The position numbers and the translations under genes are program-made. Positions 35,668-48,359 of a stretch of 64,000 nt of DNA are shown one piece after another. The notes beneath the pieces are model-generated. The model worked only from the letters and a program-made list of their open reading frames with translations. It was not told the DNA's origin and ran no database searches. Numbering within the stretch: the stretch's first letter is position 1; every line of letters begins with the position of its first letter. The stretch is from contig VDFB02000001.1 in NCBI GenBank assembly GCA_007258455.2, forward strand, positions 10,543,755 through 10,607,754. Direction: 5' to 3'. The DNA comes from Sequoia sempervirens (lineage: Eukaryota > Streptophyta > Pinopsida > Cupressales > Cupressaceae).

Positions 35668-38240
35668 ATGTCTCGCGAGGAAATGACAGAAATGCTTCAA
35701 AATCTAGATAACCATTGAATCATCAACGTCATGATGAGACTCAACCCTTCGTTGTACATGCTTGAATTAGAAAAACAAGGGGCCAAGTTTCCGTCGGATT
35801 TTGATGTAAGTACTATCATGGACACATCATTTCCCCCAATCTCATCCACCATCCCCATCTCATCTACACCTCCATCCCAAAATGTCACACAAAACATCCC
35901 ACAAATCACAACATTGTTTGCTCCAACCCAACCAAATGTCAACAAGGGAAACACATTTCTCAATACTCTTCAATCACATCCCCTTGTTAATAATCAAAGT
36001 TTGGACGCAAACACCACCTTGGAACAAAATACACCCGAAAACCCATTACACAAGAATGTTCCTCTCACATTCCATCACAATCCATCATCATCATATTTTC
36101 GCGCAGCACCACAAACACCTCTTCTCACAAATTCACAAGAAGAGGGAGATATGTTCGGACTAGGGGGCTTATTCGACACCACGACATTTTCACAACAACT
36201 CACTCCCCTTACATTCCCACCTCTTCTGCCATTGCCATTATCATCCGCATCACTCCTTGGCTTAGGGTTTCCTCCCCTACCAAGTATCAATCAAACCTAC
36301 ATCCCAACCATCAATCAAAGCGTTGCACCAAACACTCAAAATTTATCGTTGATATCGCAACAACAAATAATAAATACACAAGCAATGGCAACACCATCAA
36401 ACACACCCTTAACATCACAAAACATGGTCTCTCAAGGACCCATGACATCATACCATTATCCAACATGCAAAACATCAATTCAACATTACCAACTACCACC
36501 ATTCCAAATCCACCACCAACGTTCACCACATCAACTCAATATGATGCAACATTGCAAGCTGCTTTCCAAAGAGGATATCAACAAGTCCAAAAACAAAAAG
36601 TCGTGCAACAAGCTGCTCAAGCTGCACAAGCACAAAAATCCAAAGCTTTATTGCAACAACAACAACAACAAGCCACCCAGGCTAGCCAAGCATTACAAGC
36701 ACAAAGGGTTGCACAAGCACAACTTTTATTACAACAACAAGTTGCACAAGTGCAAGCCCAAGCTCAAGCAAAACTTCTTGCACAAGCAGCACAATTGCAG
36801 GCATACGAACAAGCATTGAAACAATACCAAGAGCAACAAGAAGCGGCAGAATTGGTAGCCCAACAACAAGCGTTGTGGGAACAACAACAAGCATTGTTGG
36901 AGCAACAAAAAGCACAACAACAAGCCCAAATCCTAGTGCAACAACAACAAGATCAACAATAGGAATCGTTCATACAAAAGCAAGTAGAAGCCTACTTTTC
37001 TCGCCAGAACATGCCAATACCATCAAACAATGCACCAAACAACCCATCCATCCAACCCATAACCCATACCACAACCCAAAACACTTTCATCCCACCCCCT
37101 GATCCCCAGAGTGATGTGACAACACAACTTAGGTTGCTCTCGCAACAAGTGCTCGACCTTCAATCAAGGCGAACAACTAAAACACCAAGCAACTTGTGTC
37201 CCTATCCATTCGATAGGAGCCTAGACATGAAACCATTCCCTAAGGGATTTGAAATTCCCAAATTTGACAAATATTGAGGGATGGGAAACCCTGAAGATCA
37301 CATCAGGGAATTCCAGGTTCATTGTATGGAGGTCGCATATGATGATACGTATCTAATGCGGCTATTCCCTAGGAGCTTGGTAGGTGCTGCTATAGAATGG
37401 TTCTCTTGCTTACCCACAGGCATTAGAACATTCCAAGAAATCAGAGATGAATTCATTAGAAATTACACATGTAACATTACAATGGATGTCAGTCTCGAAG
37501 AACTCTCCGCTCTAAAACAAGGAAAGAATGAGTCTTTTGCCTCATTCCTTCAATGATGGCAATCCAAGGCCAATCAGAGCAAGTGGACCATGCCAGAAGA
37601 ACAAGTCTGCATGATCATAGCCAACCTTGAAAGCCGCCTGTCATTTCATCTCAAGGTTCAGGGAATCACCACATATGAGAAATTAATCTCCAAGGCACTT
37701 AGCATCGAAAGAGCCCTTGTGACCTAACCCGCCGAATCAACATCATATCATGAACTGCAAAATAACCTCCCATCATCTAATTACAATGATAAACCTCATA
37801 CATGGGTGAGAAACAAGAACATCACTAATGATGGTGTTGTCAATGCCAAGATGGTCATTAGTGGTCCACGCCAAAATACACCCGCACCGCAAATCCAACC
37901 ACAATGCCAAAACACTCATCACACAACATACCAACCCAATAATCCCACCATCAATAACCTCAATGACCAAAGAGGACCACCCCAACGCAAAACTTATCCA
38001 AAATGTAAATATGCCATCTTGGGGGAACCATTGGAGGACATAATGAAGAAGTTGATTGCTGAAAAACTCATCTAGCCTCCTACATTCAAAAATTACCAAG
38101 AACCCAATGTCAAACCCCCTTGGTACAACGAGAATCAACTTTGTGAATTTCAAAAAATAAAAGGTCACACCACAAACAATTGCATGAGAAAAACATCATC
38201 CAATATCTCATTGACAAGAAAATCATAAACGTGGAACAAC
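35668..38240 (+). pseudogene. Tat-like gag with Q-rich insert
   Basis: It starts at ATG 35668 (MSREEMTEML). The N-terminal part (to about 36450) is rich in Pro, Ser, Thr and Asn. A frameshift near 36460 leads into a Gln/Ala-rich, probably coiled-coil segment (36540-36960). The capsid domain lies at about 37220-37740 (FPKGFEIPKFDKY, YLMRLFPRSLVGAAIEWF, ESFASFLQ). A degenerate zinc knuckle is at 38142-38183 (CEFQ....H....C, with Gln for a metal-binding residue). Stops occur at about 36960, 37275, 37554, 37725 and 38073; most can be derived by C-to-T change of CAG, CAA or CGA. Confidence 0.8.
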
Positions 38241-39664
38241 CTATGGAAATCAGGCCCTTAAAATCTACACGAATCCAATGTTGAATCATGGAAACAAAGG
38301 AAATAGAGGTGATAAAGGGAAAGGAAATGTAAATCATGTCTATGAATCTGTCTTTGCCTCGCTAAATGAAGACTACATGGTCATCACTATCAAGGGCGCC
38401 CATGCCAAAGATTGTGGAGTCACCACAAGAGGCGGCAAACTCACCATTGCAGGATCATCCCAACCAAATAGAGTCCCTACATCAAGAGCCATTTCGTATA
38501 GCTAAAATGTTGTAGACCAATTGAAAAGAACGCTAGCACACATCTCCATCATGAAGTTGTTAAAAATCTCATCAGCACATAAAAAGATCCTTGAGGAAGC
38601 ATTAGCCTCATCCACTATCCTTGCAGATCTTGATGTAGAGCAATTCAAAGCTATGGTCGCAAATATCATAACACCTAATCTCCTTACATTTTCCAACCAA
38701 GATTTCCCCGCCCAACCATCTCACAACCGTGCACTTCACTTGGAAGCCATTGTAAACAAGAGAAAAATCAAAAGGGTCTTGGTGGATGGAGGTGCAGGTT
38801 TGAACATCTATTCTCTCAGCCTCATCAAATAGTTGAAAATATCTGAAGATTCCATCGACAAAGGCAATGGCATCACAATCAAAGCATATAATGACCAAGA
38901 AAGAGTGTCTCAAGGCACGATTAAGCTCCCTATCCAAGTAGGGCCAACACTCATGGAAACCACATGTTAGGTCTTGGACCTTGAATTACCATACAATATC
39001 CTCTTGGGGCACCCATGGATCCACGCAATGAAATCCGTAGCGTCAACCTTCCACCAATGTGTGAAATTCACACATAATGGACAAGAGGTTACCGTCCGTG
39101 GGGATCCTAAGCCGTTTTCATATTGCAAAATTTTTGAAGCCAAGTATTACAAAATCCCCCAAGTGCCAAAGAATGATGAAGGCCCATCCACACCATACAT
39201 TGACCATATCCAATTTACCTCAGTTATTTGAAGATACTACCCTGTGTATGATTAGTACCATATCCTTTGAACCAGATAGTCAAAATCATGAGATTCGTTT
39301 AGTCTACCCTCAATTGATTGACTATGACCAACGAGGACCACCAATTCTTGATACATTCAAAAATGATGAAGCGCTCTCAGAATTCATGGGATTGAGGGAT
39401 AACATTCCAAATGGAGATCACAAAGCAGGCTTTATAATAGAGTTGGACACACATGCCTATTATGGGGAAACGATTGAATCCTTCAGTCACAAAAGTGAGA
39501 AACTAAGAATCATATCCAAGTCCTTGAGTGAAAACCACACTGTAGCACTCTCTGACAAGAAAATAGTAAAAAGAAAGGACGTATCTAATGGTGAAAACCT
39601 CTCTGAGGTGCCCAAGGATGAAGGATTCAATCTTCCCTTAAGAGCCATTCATCAGGAGAAGTGA
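38241..39664 (+). pseudogene. Tat-like aspartic protease region
   Basis: After a frameshift near 38240 the retropepsin domain lies at about 38720-39100. The catalytic motif is LVDGGAG (Asp at 38785), the flap follows, and ILLGHPWIHAMK is the conserved C-terminal motif. Stops occur at 38830 and 38968. Another frameshift near 39230 leads into a linker frame (39077-39664) with no recognised domain. Confidence 0.8.
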
Positions 39665-39670
39665 GTAGCC

Positions 39671-41213
39671 TTGGCTGAAAAATGCAATCCGGTCAACATA
39701 GGAATAGAGGAGACCCTGCATATCACATTCTATGTGGAATTGCTATTATCAGAGGAGCAAGAACTCTTAGCAGCATTCCTAAAGGAGAGACAAATAAAAT
39801 TCGCATGGAGTTATGCTGATATGCTAGGGCTAGATCCAGAGATAGTTGTCCATCATTTAGCAGTATATCTAGAAGCAAAACTGATCAAACAAAAGCTTTG
39901 AAAGATGCATCCTCAAATAGCCTTATTAGTCAAAATGGAGCTCAAAAAGTTGTTAGATGCAGGATTTATCCGATTAATTGATTATCCAGAATGGGTGTCA
40001 AATTTGGTACCTGTTTCAAAACCTGACGGAGCTATCAAAATCTATACAGACTTCAGAGATTTGAACAAGGCATGTCCCAAGGATGATTTCCTACTTCCCA
40101 ATATCGACATGATTATAGACATGACAGTAGGACATGAGATGCTATCACTAATGGACTGCTTTTTAGGATATAACCAGATCATGATAGCAAAAGAAGATCA
40201 ACATAAGACTGCCTTCACTTGTCCATGAGGGACATACTATTGGAACATGATGCCATTTGGCCTAAAGAATGCAGGAGCAACCTATCAAAGGGCTATGACA
40301 TTAATATTCCATGACATTATTCACAAAATAGTCGAAGACTTTGTCAACAACATCCTAGCCAAGTCAAGTAAAATACAAGATCATATAGCAACGCTAAGTG
40401 CTATCTTTGACAGATTGGAGGAATTTAAAGTTAGACTAAATCTCAAGAAGTGCATCTTTGGCGTACAATCAAGTAAATTGCTAGGATACATAGTTTCCAT
40501 GAGGGGCATTGAGGTGGATCTGGCAAAGGTGAAGGAAATCCTTGAGATGGAAGCACCAAAGACATTAAAACAACTGAGAGGCCTCCAAGGTCAACTTCAA
40601 TCCATCCGACGGTTCATAGCACAACTGGCAAACAAGTAGAATCCATATTCTCACCTACTCCACAAGGGGGTAGCATATAAATGGGATACAAAATGCAAAA
40701 AGGCATTCAACAAGATCAAGGAATACCTACTGACACCACTAGTGTTAATGCCACCTATCCCATGAAATCCATTAATCTTATATGTATCAGCAACAGCAAC
40801 AGCCCTTGGGGCTCTCTTGGCTCAACATGATGAAAATGGAATGGAGAGGGCTATCTACTATATCAGTAGGACAATGGTCGGCCATGAGCTAAATTACTCA
40901 TTCATTGAGAAATCTTGCCTTGCACTAGTGTTTGCATCCCAAAAATTTAGACACTACATGTTGGCACACAAGATCAAGCTCATTGCGAAAATTGACCCCG
41001 TTAAATATCTCTTATCAAAGGAAATGTTAACTAGAAAAATGGCAAAATGGGTCATGATATTATCAGAATATGACATCGAGTATGTTGAGCGAAAAGCCAT
41101 TAAAGGTAAAGTTATTGCAGATCAACTGGCAGAGGCACCTATTTATGCGGAGAATCCTCTTGTATCTAAATTTCCAGATGAATCGATTTTTAACCTCAAC
41201 ATAGCGGACCACT
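39671..41213 (+). pseudogene. Tat-like reverse transcriptase and RNase H
   Basis: RT starts at about 39905 (ELKKLLDAGFIR, SKPDGAIKIYTDFRDLN, MPFGLKNAGATYQRAM). The catalytic YVDD box is FVNN at 40340-40351, so both metal-binding aspartates are lost. The connection and the first RNase H follow (40783-41100: ALGALLAQHDENG, ISRTMVG, IADQLAEAP). Stops at 40226, 40637, 40763 and 41213 fall where Trp or other residues are expected (for example CP.GTYYW). Confidence 0.85.
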
Positions 41214-41216
41214 AGA

Positions 41217-41772
41217 AACTATACTTCGATGGATGCAACATGGATCCGGAGCTGGTGTCTTCTTCATCACCCCACAAGGGGACTCCATACCAAGGTCATA
41301 TAAACTAGTATTTCCTTGCACAAATAACATAGTAGAATACGAAGCTCTGACTATAGGTCTTAGGATAGCAGTACAATGGAATATCATAGCTCTCAAGGTC
41401 TATGGAGACTCTTAGTTGATCATAAATCAGGTCAATAATGAATATCAGACTAAGGATGATAAGCTCACTCCATACAAGAAATTGGTGGAGACTCTAAAGG
41501 AATCCTTCATTGACATAACATTTGAGCAGATTCCAAGAACCAACAATAGAGTAGCGGATGCCATGGCGACAATTGGATCCTTGCTGAATATCCCTAACAA
41601 TGTTCCCAAATACGAATTCTTGATTGAGCAGCTTCTCATTCCCGCATTCAAGGTATCAGAATTGGAATTCGTGTGTGAAATCGTTGGTCCTGATGATCCT
41701 TGGTACCATGACATCTACACATATCTTTGCATAGGAGTCATACCCGTTGACCTACCATCGAGCCTAAAATGA
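41217..41772 (+). pseudogene. Second, archaeal-type RNase H (aRNH)
   Basis: It reads YFDG at the start, then after a frameshift near 41235 GAGVFFITPQGD, NNIVEYEALTIGLRIA, LKVYGDS and RVADAMATIGSLL. These are the catalytic-site motifs of the extra RNase H that Tat-lineage elements carry between RNase H and integrase. A stop at 41414 lies within GDS.LIINQ. Confidence 0.8.
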
Positions 41773-42957
41773 ACCTTCATCAAAAAAGCATCTAGATTTG
41801 TCATCCTAGGTGATACCTTATGTCGTAGAAGCATAGAAGGTACCTTTCTACACTATCTAAATATTGAGGAGGCATTAACCGCTCTAACCGAGGTTCACAA
41901 CGGTATTTGTGGTTCACACTCAAATGGAATGATCATCGCCAAGAAACTGTTGAGGCTGGGGTATTACTGGCCCACAATGGAAAGAGAGGTACATGATCAT
42001 GCTAAAAGGTGTTTACAATTTCAATAGCATGGAGATCTCATCCATGCTCTTGCTCAAGAGCTTCACCCGATTGTCACACCATGGCCTTTTTTGCAGTGGG
42101 GACTCAATCTCATTAGGAAAATCTCACCCACCTCATCCAATGGCCAAAAATTCATTATAACTACAACTGAGTACTTCACAAAGTGGGTGGAAACCATACC
42201 CATGATGTATATCACTAGGAAGCAAATCTCAAAATTTATCCTGAACTATCTCATCTATCGTTACGGTGTTCCACAAGCCATTATCTCAGATAATGGGACA
42301 CCATTCAAGAACCAGGAGGTTCACAACTTGTGCAAGAAATTCAAAATCCACCATCGCTTCTCCACCCCGTACTATCCCCAAGGCAATGGCCAAATAGAAG
42401 CCACAAACAAAACCATCCTCAAAATCCTCAAGAAAAATAGTCAATGATGTAGGTCGTGACTGGTACTTGCAGCTTAATCCCGCCCTCTGGGCTTATCAAA
42501 CCAGCATCCACACACCCACTGGTGCCACCCCATTCTCCTTGGTCTATGGATCAGAAGTCATACTCCCCATTGAGATCGAGCTCCCATCCCTCAAAATATC
42601 ATTGCAAAATCTCATCACTGATGAGGACTATCGGGTATCAAGATTAAACAAGCTAGAGCTACTGGATGAGAGATGCATATATGCTTTGAATCATCTATAA
42701 ATCTATCAAATAGACTCAAACAAAGCTACAAAAAGAAGATCAGAAGCAAGACGTTCCAAGTTGGAAAATTGGTCTTAAAAGAAAACTAGAAGAATATCTT
42801 GAATCCTAGTAGCAAAGGAAAGTTTGAACCCAATTGGTTAGGGCCTTTCATCATAACAGCAAGTTATAAATCAAGGGAATATCAGTTATCAACATCCGAA
42901 GGGGAACCTCTACAAGAGCCAATGAATAGCTCCCATCTCAAAAAGTTTTATGCCTAA
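41773..42957 (+). pseudogene. Tat-like integrase
   Basis: The N-terminal zinc-binding segment lies at about 41880-42027 (EVHNGICGSH, RCLQFQ, where the second Cys of CxxC is Phe). In the core the first catalytic Asp is replaced by Glu (TTEYFTKWVE, codon 42169). The second Asp is present (ISDNGTPF, codon 42289) and the Glu at codon 42397 keeps the D-35-E spacing. After a frameshift near 42447 the core continues (LNPALWAYQTSIHTPTGATP, LVYGSEVILP) to about 42957. Confidence 0.85.
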
Positions 42958-45590
42958 TTCTTTCAAGGTATAGAACCAAAAATCCAAAAAAATCAGAAAA
43001 AGTCTTGGAAAAATGGTTACTTTGGCGAAAACCTAGCAAACAGGCATCTTGGTAATAACAAAAAAGAAAAATAAAAAAAAAGCAAAAAATCCAAAAAAAT
43101 CAAAAAAAGGATCAAAAAATCGTCCTCTAGTGAAAACTACTTGGGTGGCACTTTGGGCAAGTACCTTGGTGAAAACCTGGCAAACAGGTGCCTTGTGTAA
43201 ATAAACACTGTCCATCCACCAGGATCTTTATGGCTTGATCTGCATCATCCATCCATTTTGCATCCATCATCCATTGCATTTAGGTCTCCATCCATCACAC
43301 ATCCACTCGCATCCGCACCATAGCTTGGTCTTGTGTTTGTATCATGATCCCTCCTAGTACTACTCGGCCCATCCTCAAGGTCAGTTTGTCTTGCCTTTAT
43401 CGGAGTAGTCTATTGCATCACTGAGGGAACATTCTCATCAGATCAGATTCGTGTATATTCTTAAAGTCCTCAAATCACACAAAATCCAAAAACATCCAAA
43501 ACATATCAAAATCCAAAAACAAGTCAAAAAGTCATTCAAAAGGTCAAAAACAAGATTGTCTTGTTGAACTACGTCGTCTCTGAGCTTGAACATAGGAAAG
43601 GTTGATCTTTGATCATCCCTCGAGACATTTAGGTAGTCCTATAGGATTTTGTAATAATAAAATAACATCCCATCATCTATATCATCATCGATAAATCGGT
43701 CAAGTTGTTAGTCGAACTACGTGGTCTCTGCATGTATAATGTAGGCAAGGCTAATCTGTCAATCAGCCCTCGAGAACCCTAGGATAGGTCTCTAGGTTAG
43801 TATCTTGGTCAAAATCTCAAAAAATCCCAAAAACATTTGAAAAAATCAAAAAATCAAAACATTTGGAAAATCTAAAAAAAAATACCAAAAATAGCCTCAA
43901 AACATTGCAAAACATCAAAATCATCCAAATATTTGAAAAAATCCCATCTCATCTCACATACACCCACAATAAACACCATTCATAATAAATTGATCATCAT
44001 CATCAACCTTTGGTAAAACAATCGGAAACAAGTCCCGCACCATCTTAAGGTAGAACTCAAAACGTCAAGTCATAAGTCTAAGTCTGTACGTAAGCAAGCT
44101 AGTTATCTCTTCGTATTGGTAACTCATCATCTGAATTAGTCCCATATCAATCATCCCCTATAAACGAAATGGTGTGCTGCCATCCACTAACATGTCCTAG
44201 GATGAATCCTTCCTACAATGGGCATTATCTTTTGGCAATAATTTTTGGTTATCATCCTTAGAAAACACATCCTTTTTTCGTTAGCGGTATTGAAGAGCAT
44301 TAGTTTGTTTGTTTACTTGGTTTTATCTGCTGACTTATCTTATTTGCAATCATTCCAAGGACTTCTCGATGATATCCCAAAGTAGAGGATTTAGAGAAAT
44401 AGGAATGGGGCAACGATCATTATCTTTTTTTTGTTGTGCTTGTTGGATGTCCTTGTAATATAACTTCAGCAAATACTTGCTTTGTTAGGTATGTATGGAA
44501 GAGGTCTAGGGAAACTTGTTGACTATTGCATAGAAAGGTTTACCTTTTCATGTTTTGGTCCGAGGTGTTTGAAATTTCTGAAGTGCATCCTAGCAAGGTT
44601 TCCATATGTCAGGTGTGAACAAGAATACTCCTATCTATTTGTCAAGTCAAAGTCCATCACACTAAGTACAATGTCATCCTGGTTTCCTATACCTTGATGC
44701 ATCGTACCACGTGTGTTATCAAACATAAGAAAATTTGGCCCTTTGAAAATCCCAACTCCTCGGCAAGTATCATCATCGTCATCATCATCTACATTCACGT
44801 CATCATGCGTCTTGTTGAAATAACTTCTTATTTTCTTACTAATCACGCTAACAAGGTACTATGATAGTTGATCATCATCACCATCACCAACATCAATCCT
44901 GCATCTACAAATCATTAGCATATTGCATAAGCATATCATGTAGTAAACATACACATTACATTTTAAATAGGTGCATTCATGACATTGCATTTCACCCATT
45001 ACATGGCATCTCATGGCATTACATTAATCATTGCATAAGCATTCATTTTCATTTCATAAGCACTTCATATTATCATTACACAAATTATCACATAACATGA
45101 ATGGAAGCATCTCATTCATTAGGCATACATATCATCACATTAACATATCATTGCATCACATACATCATCATTTAGGATAATAACACCTGCATCTCATACC
45201 ATAATTTCATTTGCATCATATCATGGCCATTGCATCATATAATATTCATCCATAAATTATCTCATATATACAAGCATTTTTTTCACATCATTGCGTATAC
45301 CATAGATCAAAACCATATATCACACATCACATTGGCATAAAATAAATCATCATATAGATAACATCATTGACATCATATCTTAGGATAGCATAATATAGAT
45401 CTGTTAGTCATAAGCATTGCATTAACATTATTAGAAATAAACGCATCCATAAAACATCATTGCAAAGCATATAAAAATAAATCATACATGCATAAATAAC
45501 ACATTGCATCGCATCAAAATCGGCTCATATATATATCACATCATCAACTGTCATAGTACAAAAATAATAATCGGATCACTGTACATATGT
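42958..45590 (+). repeat. 3' region of the Tat-like element, repeat-rich and non-coding
   Basis: It holds two copies of a GTGAAAACCTGGCAAACAGG-like block (near 43030 and 43180), a CATCCATC-rich stretch (43210-43320), and A-rich CAAAATCCAAAAAC stretches. A tandem pair of units of about 170 bp shares GTCGAACTACGTGGTCTCTG-like sequence (near 43565 and 43730). A CAT-rich low-complexity tract runs over 44860-45560. No plus-strand reading frame is supported. Confidence 0.65.
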
Positions 45591-45591
45591 G

Positions 45592-47410
45592 TCAATCAGT
45601 ACAAAATTCCCATCGAGCTATCAAAAATGAGCCCACACAGCACAAAAAGTACATCATAGTATCTCGATCATGGCCAATCCCCGTGGATGCTATCCTCGCC
45701 CCTGTCACCGTGACCCTCTGGTGGTCTCTGACTGGCCCGCTTTGAGTACTTTGGGACCCAATCTGCTCTAGGTACATGGTCGTGGTAGGCTCAGCGGTAA
45801 TACTCTACCTCTCAAATGGCCTCCTTGTAGGATCATACCAGCACTGAACCCTGAGATGAGGAGGCTGTCATACTCTCAATCTGCTACCTGCGGCCTAGCT
45901 ATGTCGTTGCCTATAGCTCTGCAGCCTATCTCTACTGCATAGCCTGATCCCTCTCTGCTCTCAATTGCTCTATGTCGGCCCATGCCTGGTCCCTCTCAGC
46001 TATCACTGCATGTATATGTGCTTGTAACTACAAAATCAAGGCATCTTGCATGTCTGCCTACCCTACTGGCTATGCCCATGGCTGTGCATGGACCTGACCC
46101 TCATCCTCAGCTCGTGGTGGTGGGACAAGCAGATCCTACTACTGGTCCTGCATGGGGACATCCCTGTGACTTGGCGGAACTAGGGGCACCTTTGGTGGGT
46201 CCCGTCAGATCTTGATCCTCGGACCTCACCCTCGCACTCATCCTCTACCCCTACCTCTAACCCTGTATGCCTCTGGGTCCTCACCTAGAACAATCAACTG
46301 GAGAGGAGGCCTGAACCAATCCCTGTAGGCCTAGGGTTGGACCACCAAATGTCGAAAGCTGTCAACTGACTCTGCGATAGGAATGCTAGGCCCTCATGAC
46401 ACCTATGTCATGCTGCGTGCAAACATGGCTATGTAGTCATCATTTGACCGATCCTGTGACTCTCCAAACTGACGCTGCACACACCCTGGTAGGTACCTCT
46501 CTATCATGGTATGCTCCCGCCTCTGCATGTATCTATCTTGGCAACAATAAAAGAGTTGGTTTGCATCATCAGTCCATCTAGGCTGACTGAGGTACAGTCT
46601 CCAAGTAAACATGAGCATCTCATCAATGACCCACCTCCAGTAGGGGATCCCATACTCACTGGTGTGAGTGAATGACACACCCCCTCTATATCGTGCCACA
46701 AGGGCATCCTCTGCCTCCATCAAAACTAGAACCACTCGTGGACGTAGCACATAAATGTGCTCCCATGCCTAGACATGTAGCAGGGTAAATCTGGCTCCCA
46801 GCGCTCGGCCATCCGCATACACATACTCATGCAAATCTCTGTAGAGTAAGGCCAAAAGTACAGGCCCCCACGCGAATCAAACTGGTCTGTCCCAAACCAT
46901 CCTCTCCCACCAGTATCCCCATCCGGGACTAAAGTACTGCCCTTGTCTATATGGGGCAACCAAACCTGAAATAATAGTCGTAATCGCCCATCAAAAGGGA
47001 GGTGCTATAACTCTATACCTCTCCAGCTCGATCTGCCCCTCGCAGTAGATAATATCTCAAGTGGCAAGGATTTGGGTGCAACAAATGCGTCCCTCCTCCA
47101 TGTCATAGATCACCCAGTGGCCATGAATGGGCAATCATAAAATCTGCCAGACGTCCTCTAATGTGACGGTCGCCTCACCAGTGGGAAGATGAAAAGATGA
47201 TGTCTTGCTGTGCCATTGCTCCACCAGTGCCGACAACATCCCAAGGTGTGTACGCACAAGTGCCGCGTACGCAATGTGCCATAGTCCTGCAGCACCCAGC
47301 CAATCCTGATCTCTGTCGCTAAAGTCTTGGAGAACACTCGCCAAATCTCGTGACCGGTGCTCTCGAGAATAGACCTCCCTAGGCTCGTCCTGCATCAGCA
47401 AAGTCGACAT
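45592..47410 (-). pseudogene. Antisense plant-mobile-domain (PMD) protein, decayed
   Basis: On the strand opposite to gag-pol, a frame starting at ATG 47410 reads SREHRSRDLASVL, then LSALVEQWH, SFHLPTGEATVTLEDVWQIL, a stop, and LPIHGHWVIYDMEEGR. This matches the N-terminal half of plant mobile domain proteins (the MAIN/MAIL family and transposon relatives). Further on it reads, in shifted frames, WEPDLPCYMSRHGS, IPYWRWVIDEML and YLPGCVQRQFGESQD (46403-46750), also in PMD order. Downstream, an AERDQAWADIEQLRAERDQA segment near 45930-46000 suggests a coiled coil. At least one frameshift (about 47010) and several stops make it non-functional. Upstream extension of the frame to 47611 is possible. 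Confidence 0.7.
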
Positions 47411-48345
47411 GCTAAATATTTTTTCAAAATTCCTGACGTAGTGCCTCAAACTGGTTCCCAACGGCTTAGTTTGTGAAGGCGTCGCAGTTTGAGTTTCCTT
47501 AAACGCTGACACTGAACCCAAAATTTTGCCAAATAGCGCCGCCGTGGCGCACTTTAGCCTCCAGTGTCGCAGTTTTCGTGAAAAGGGCACCGCTACCACA
47601 CACTTTTCCAAAACTGGCCCGCGAGTCCGAGCCGAGCCTGAGCCCAGCGGTGGAATTTTTAAAGTTCAAATTGCACTGCTGCAGTGCTAAACAGTGCCGC
47701 TGCGGTACAAGAAGGAAAAAAGTGGTACACTTTAAGCACTGAGCAGCGCTATAATAGCACCGCTCGAGGTGGGCTCTCATTAAAACATGTAATAAATGTG
47801 CTAAAACGAAAAAATGAAGCTTCAGTTAAGGTCACATACTGAGGCACCAATGCCAGGTGGCTGCTGGTAGGTCCGAACTCGGTCTGAAATATGCAGAGGA
47901 AGCTGTCGTTGTGCCATATCATCAGGAGGTCAGAGCTTGATTCTCAAGGTTTGCTAGCGGAGGTGTGTGAAAATGACTTGAAAGTGACCCCTCAGGCCCC
48001 TTTTAAGCCTAAAAATTAGGGTTTTTTTTACCCTCTAGGGCTACCTTGCTAGGGTTTAGGACCCCCGAACCTGTTTTCATCTGTGTGAGGCATGTTTTTA
48101 ACGTTTTATTGTGTTTAGACACGTTTTTAGCCTCCTAGACCCCTTTCGAACCTGTCAGGAACTTTGTCACTTTTTTTGCGAGATCACCCAAAAAATTGAA
48201 ATTTTCGTCTTATCTCTCGAGGGGGCATTATAATGCAATGTTTTCTCTCGCCATTCAGTGGTGGGGCAAGTTTTTAATATCAAATTTTTTTGGCTTTGAT
48301 CGAGATCATGTATTCTTTGAACCAATGCAACGAGTGCATTGCTTC
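47411..48345 (+). other. Tat-like 3' region upstream of the polypurine tract
   Basis: Includes the putative promoter side of the antisense frame. GC-rich patches at 47500-47770 carry several GCACCGCT-like motifs. A GAGGGGGCA run at 48220 could be an extra polypurine tract. No other gene is seen. Confidence 0.4.
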
Positions 48346-48359
48346 AAAGAGGGGCAAAA
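48346..48359 (+). other. Polypurine tract of the Tat-like element
   Basis: AAAGAGGGGCAAAA directly abuts the LTR start TGTAGACACTG. A near-identical arrangement precedes the element C LTR at 52781. Confidence 0.75.

Noticed and set aside
35731..36819. One continuous 362-codon protein
   Set aside because: Only the part before about 36460 fits gag. The His/Lys/Asn-rich end is the wrong frame of the CAA-rich segment.
44860..45560. CAT-rich stretch as a CRISPR array or satellite
   Set aside because: No constant repeat/spacer structure; it is low-complexity sequence with variable spacing inside a retrotransposon.
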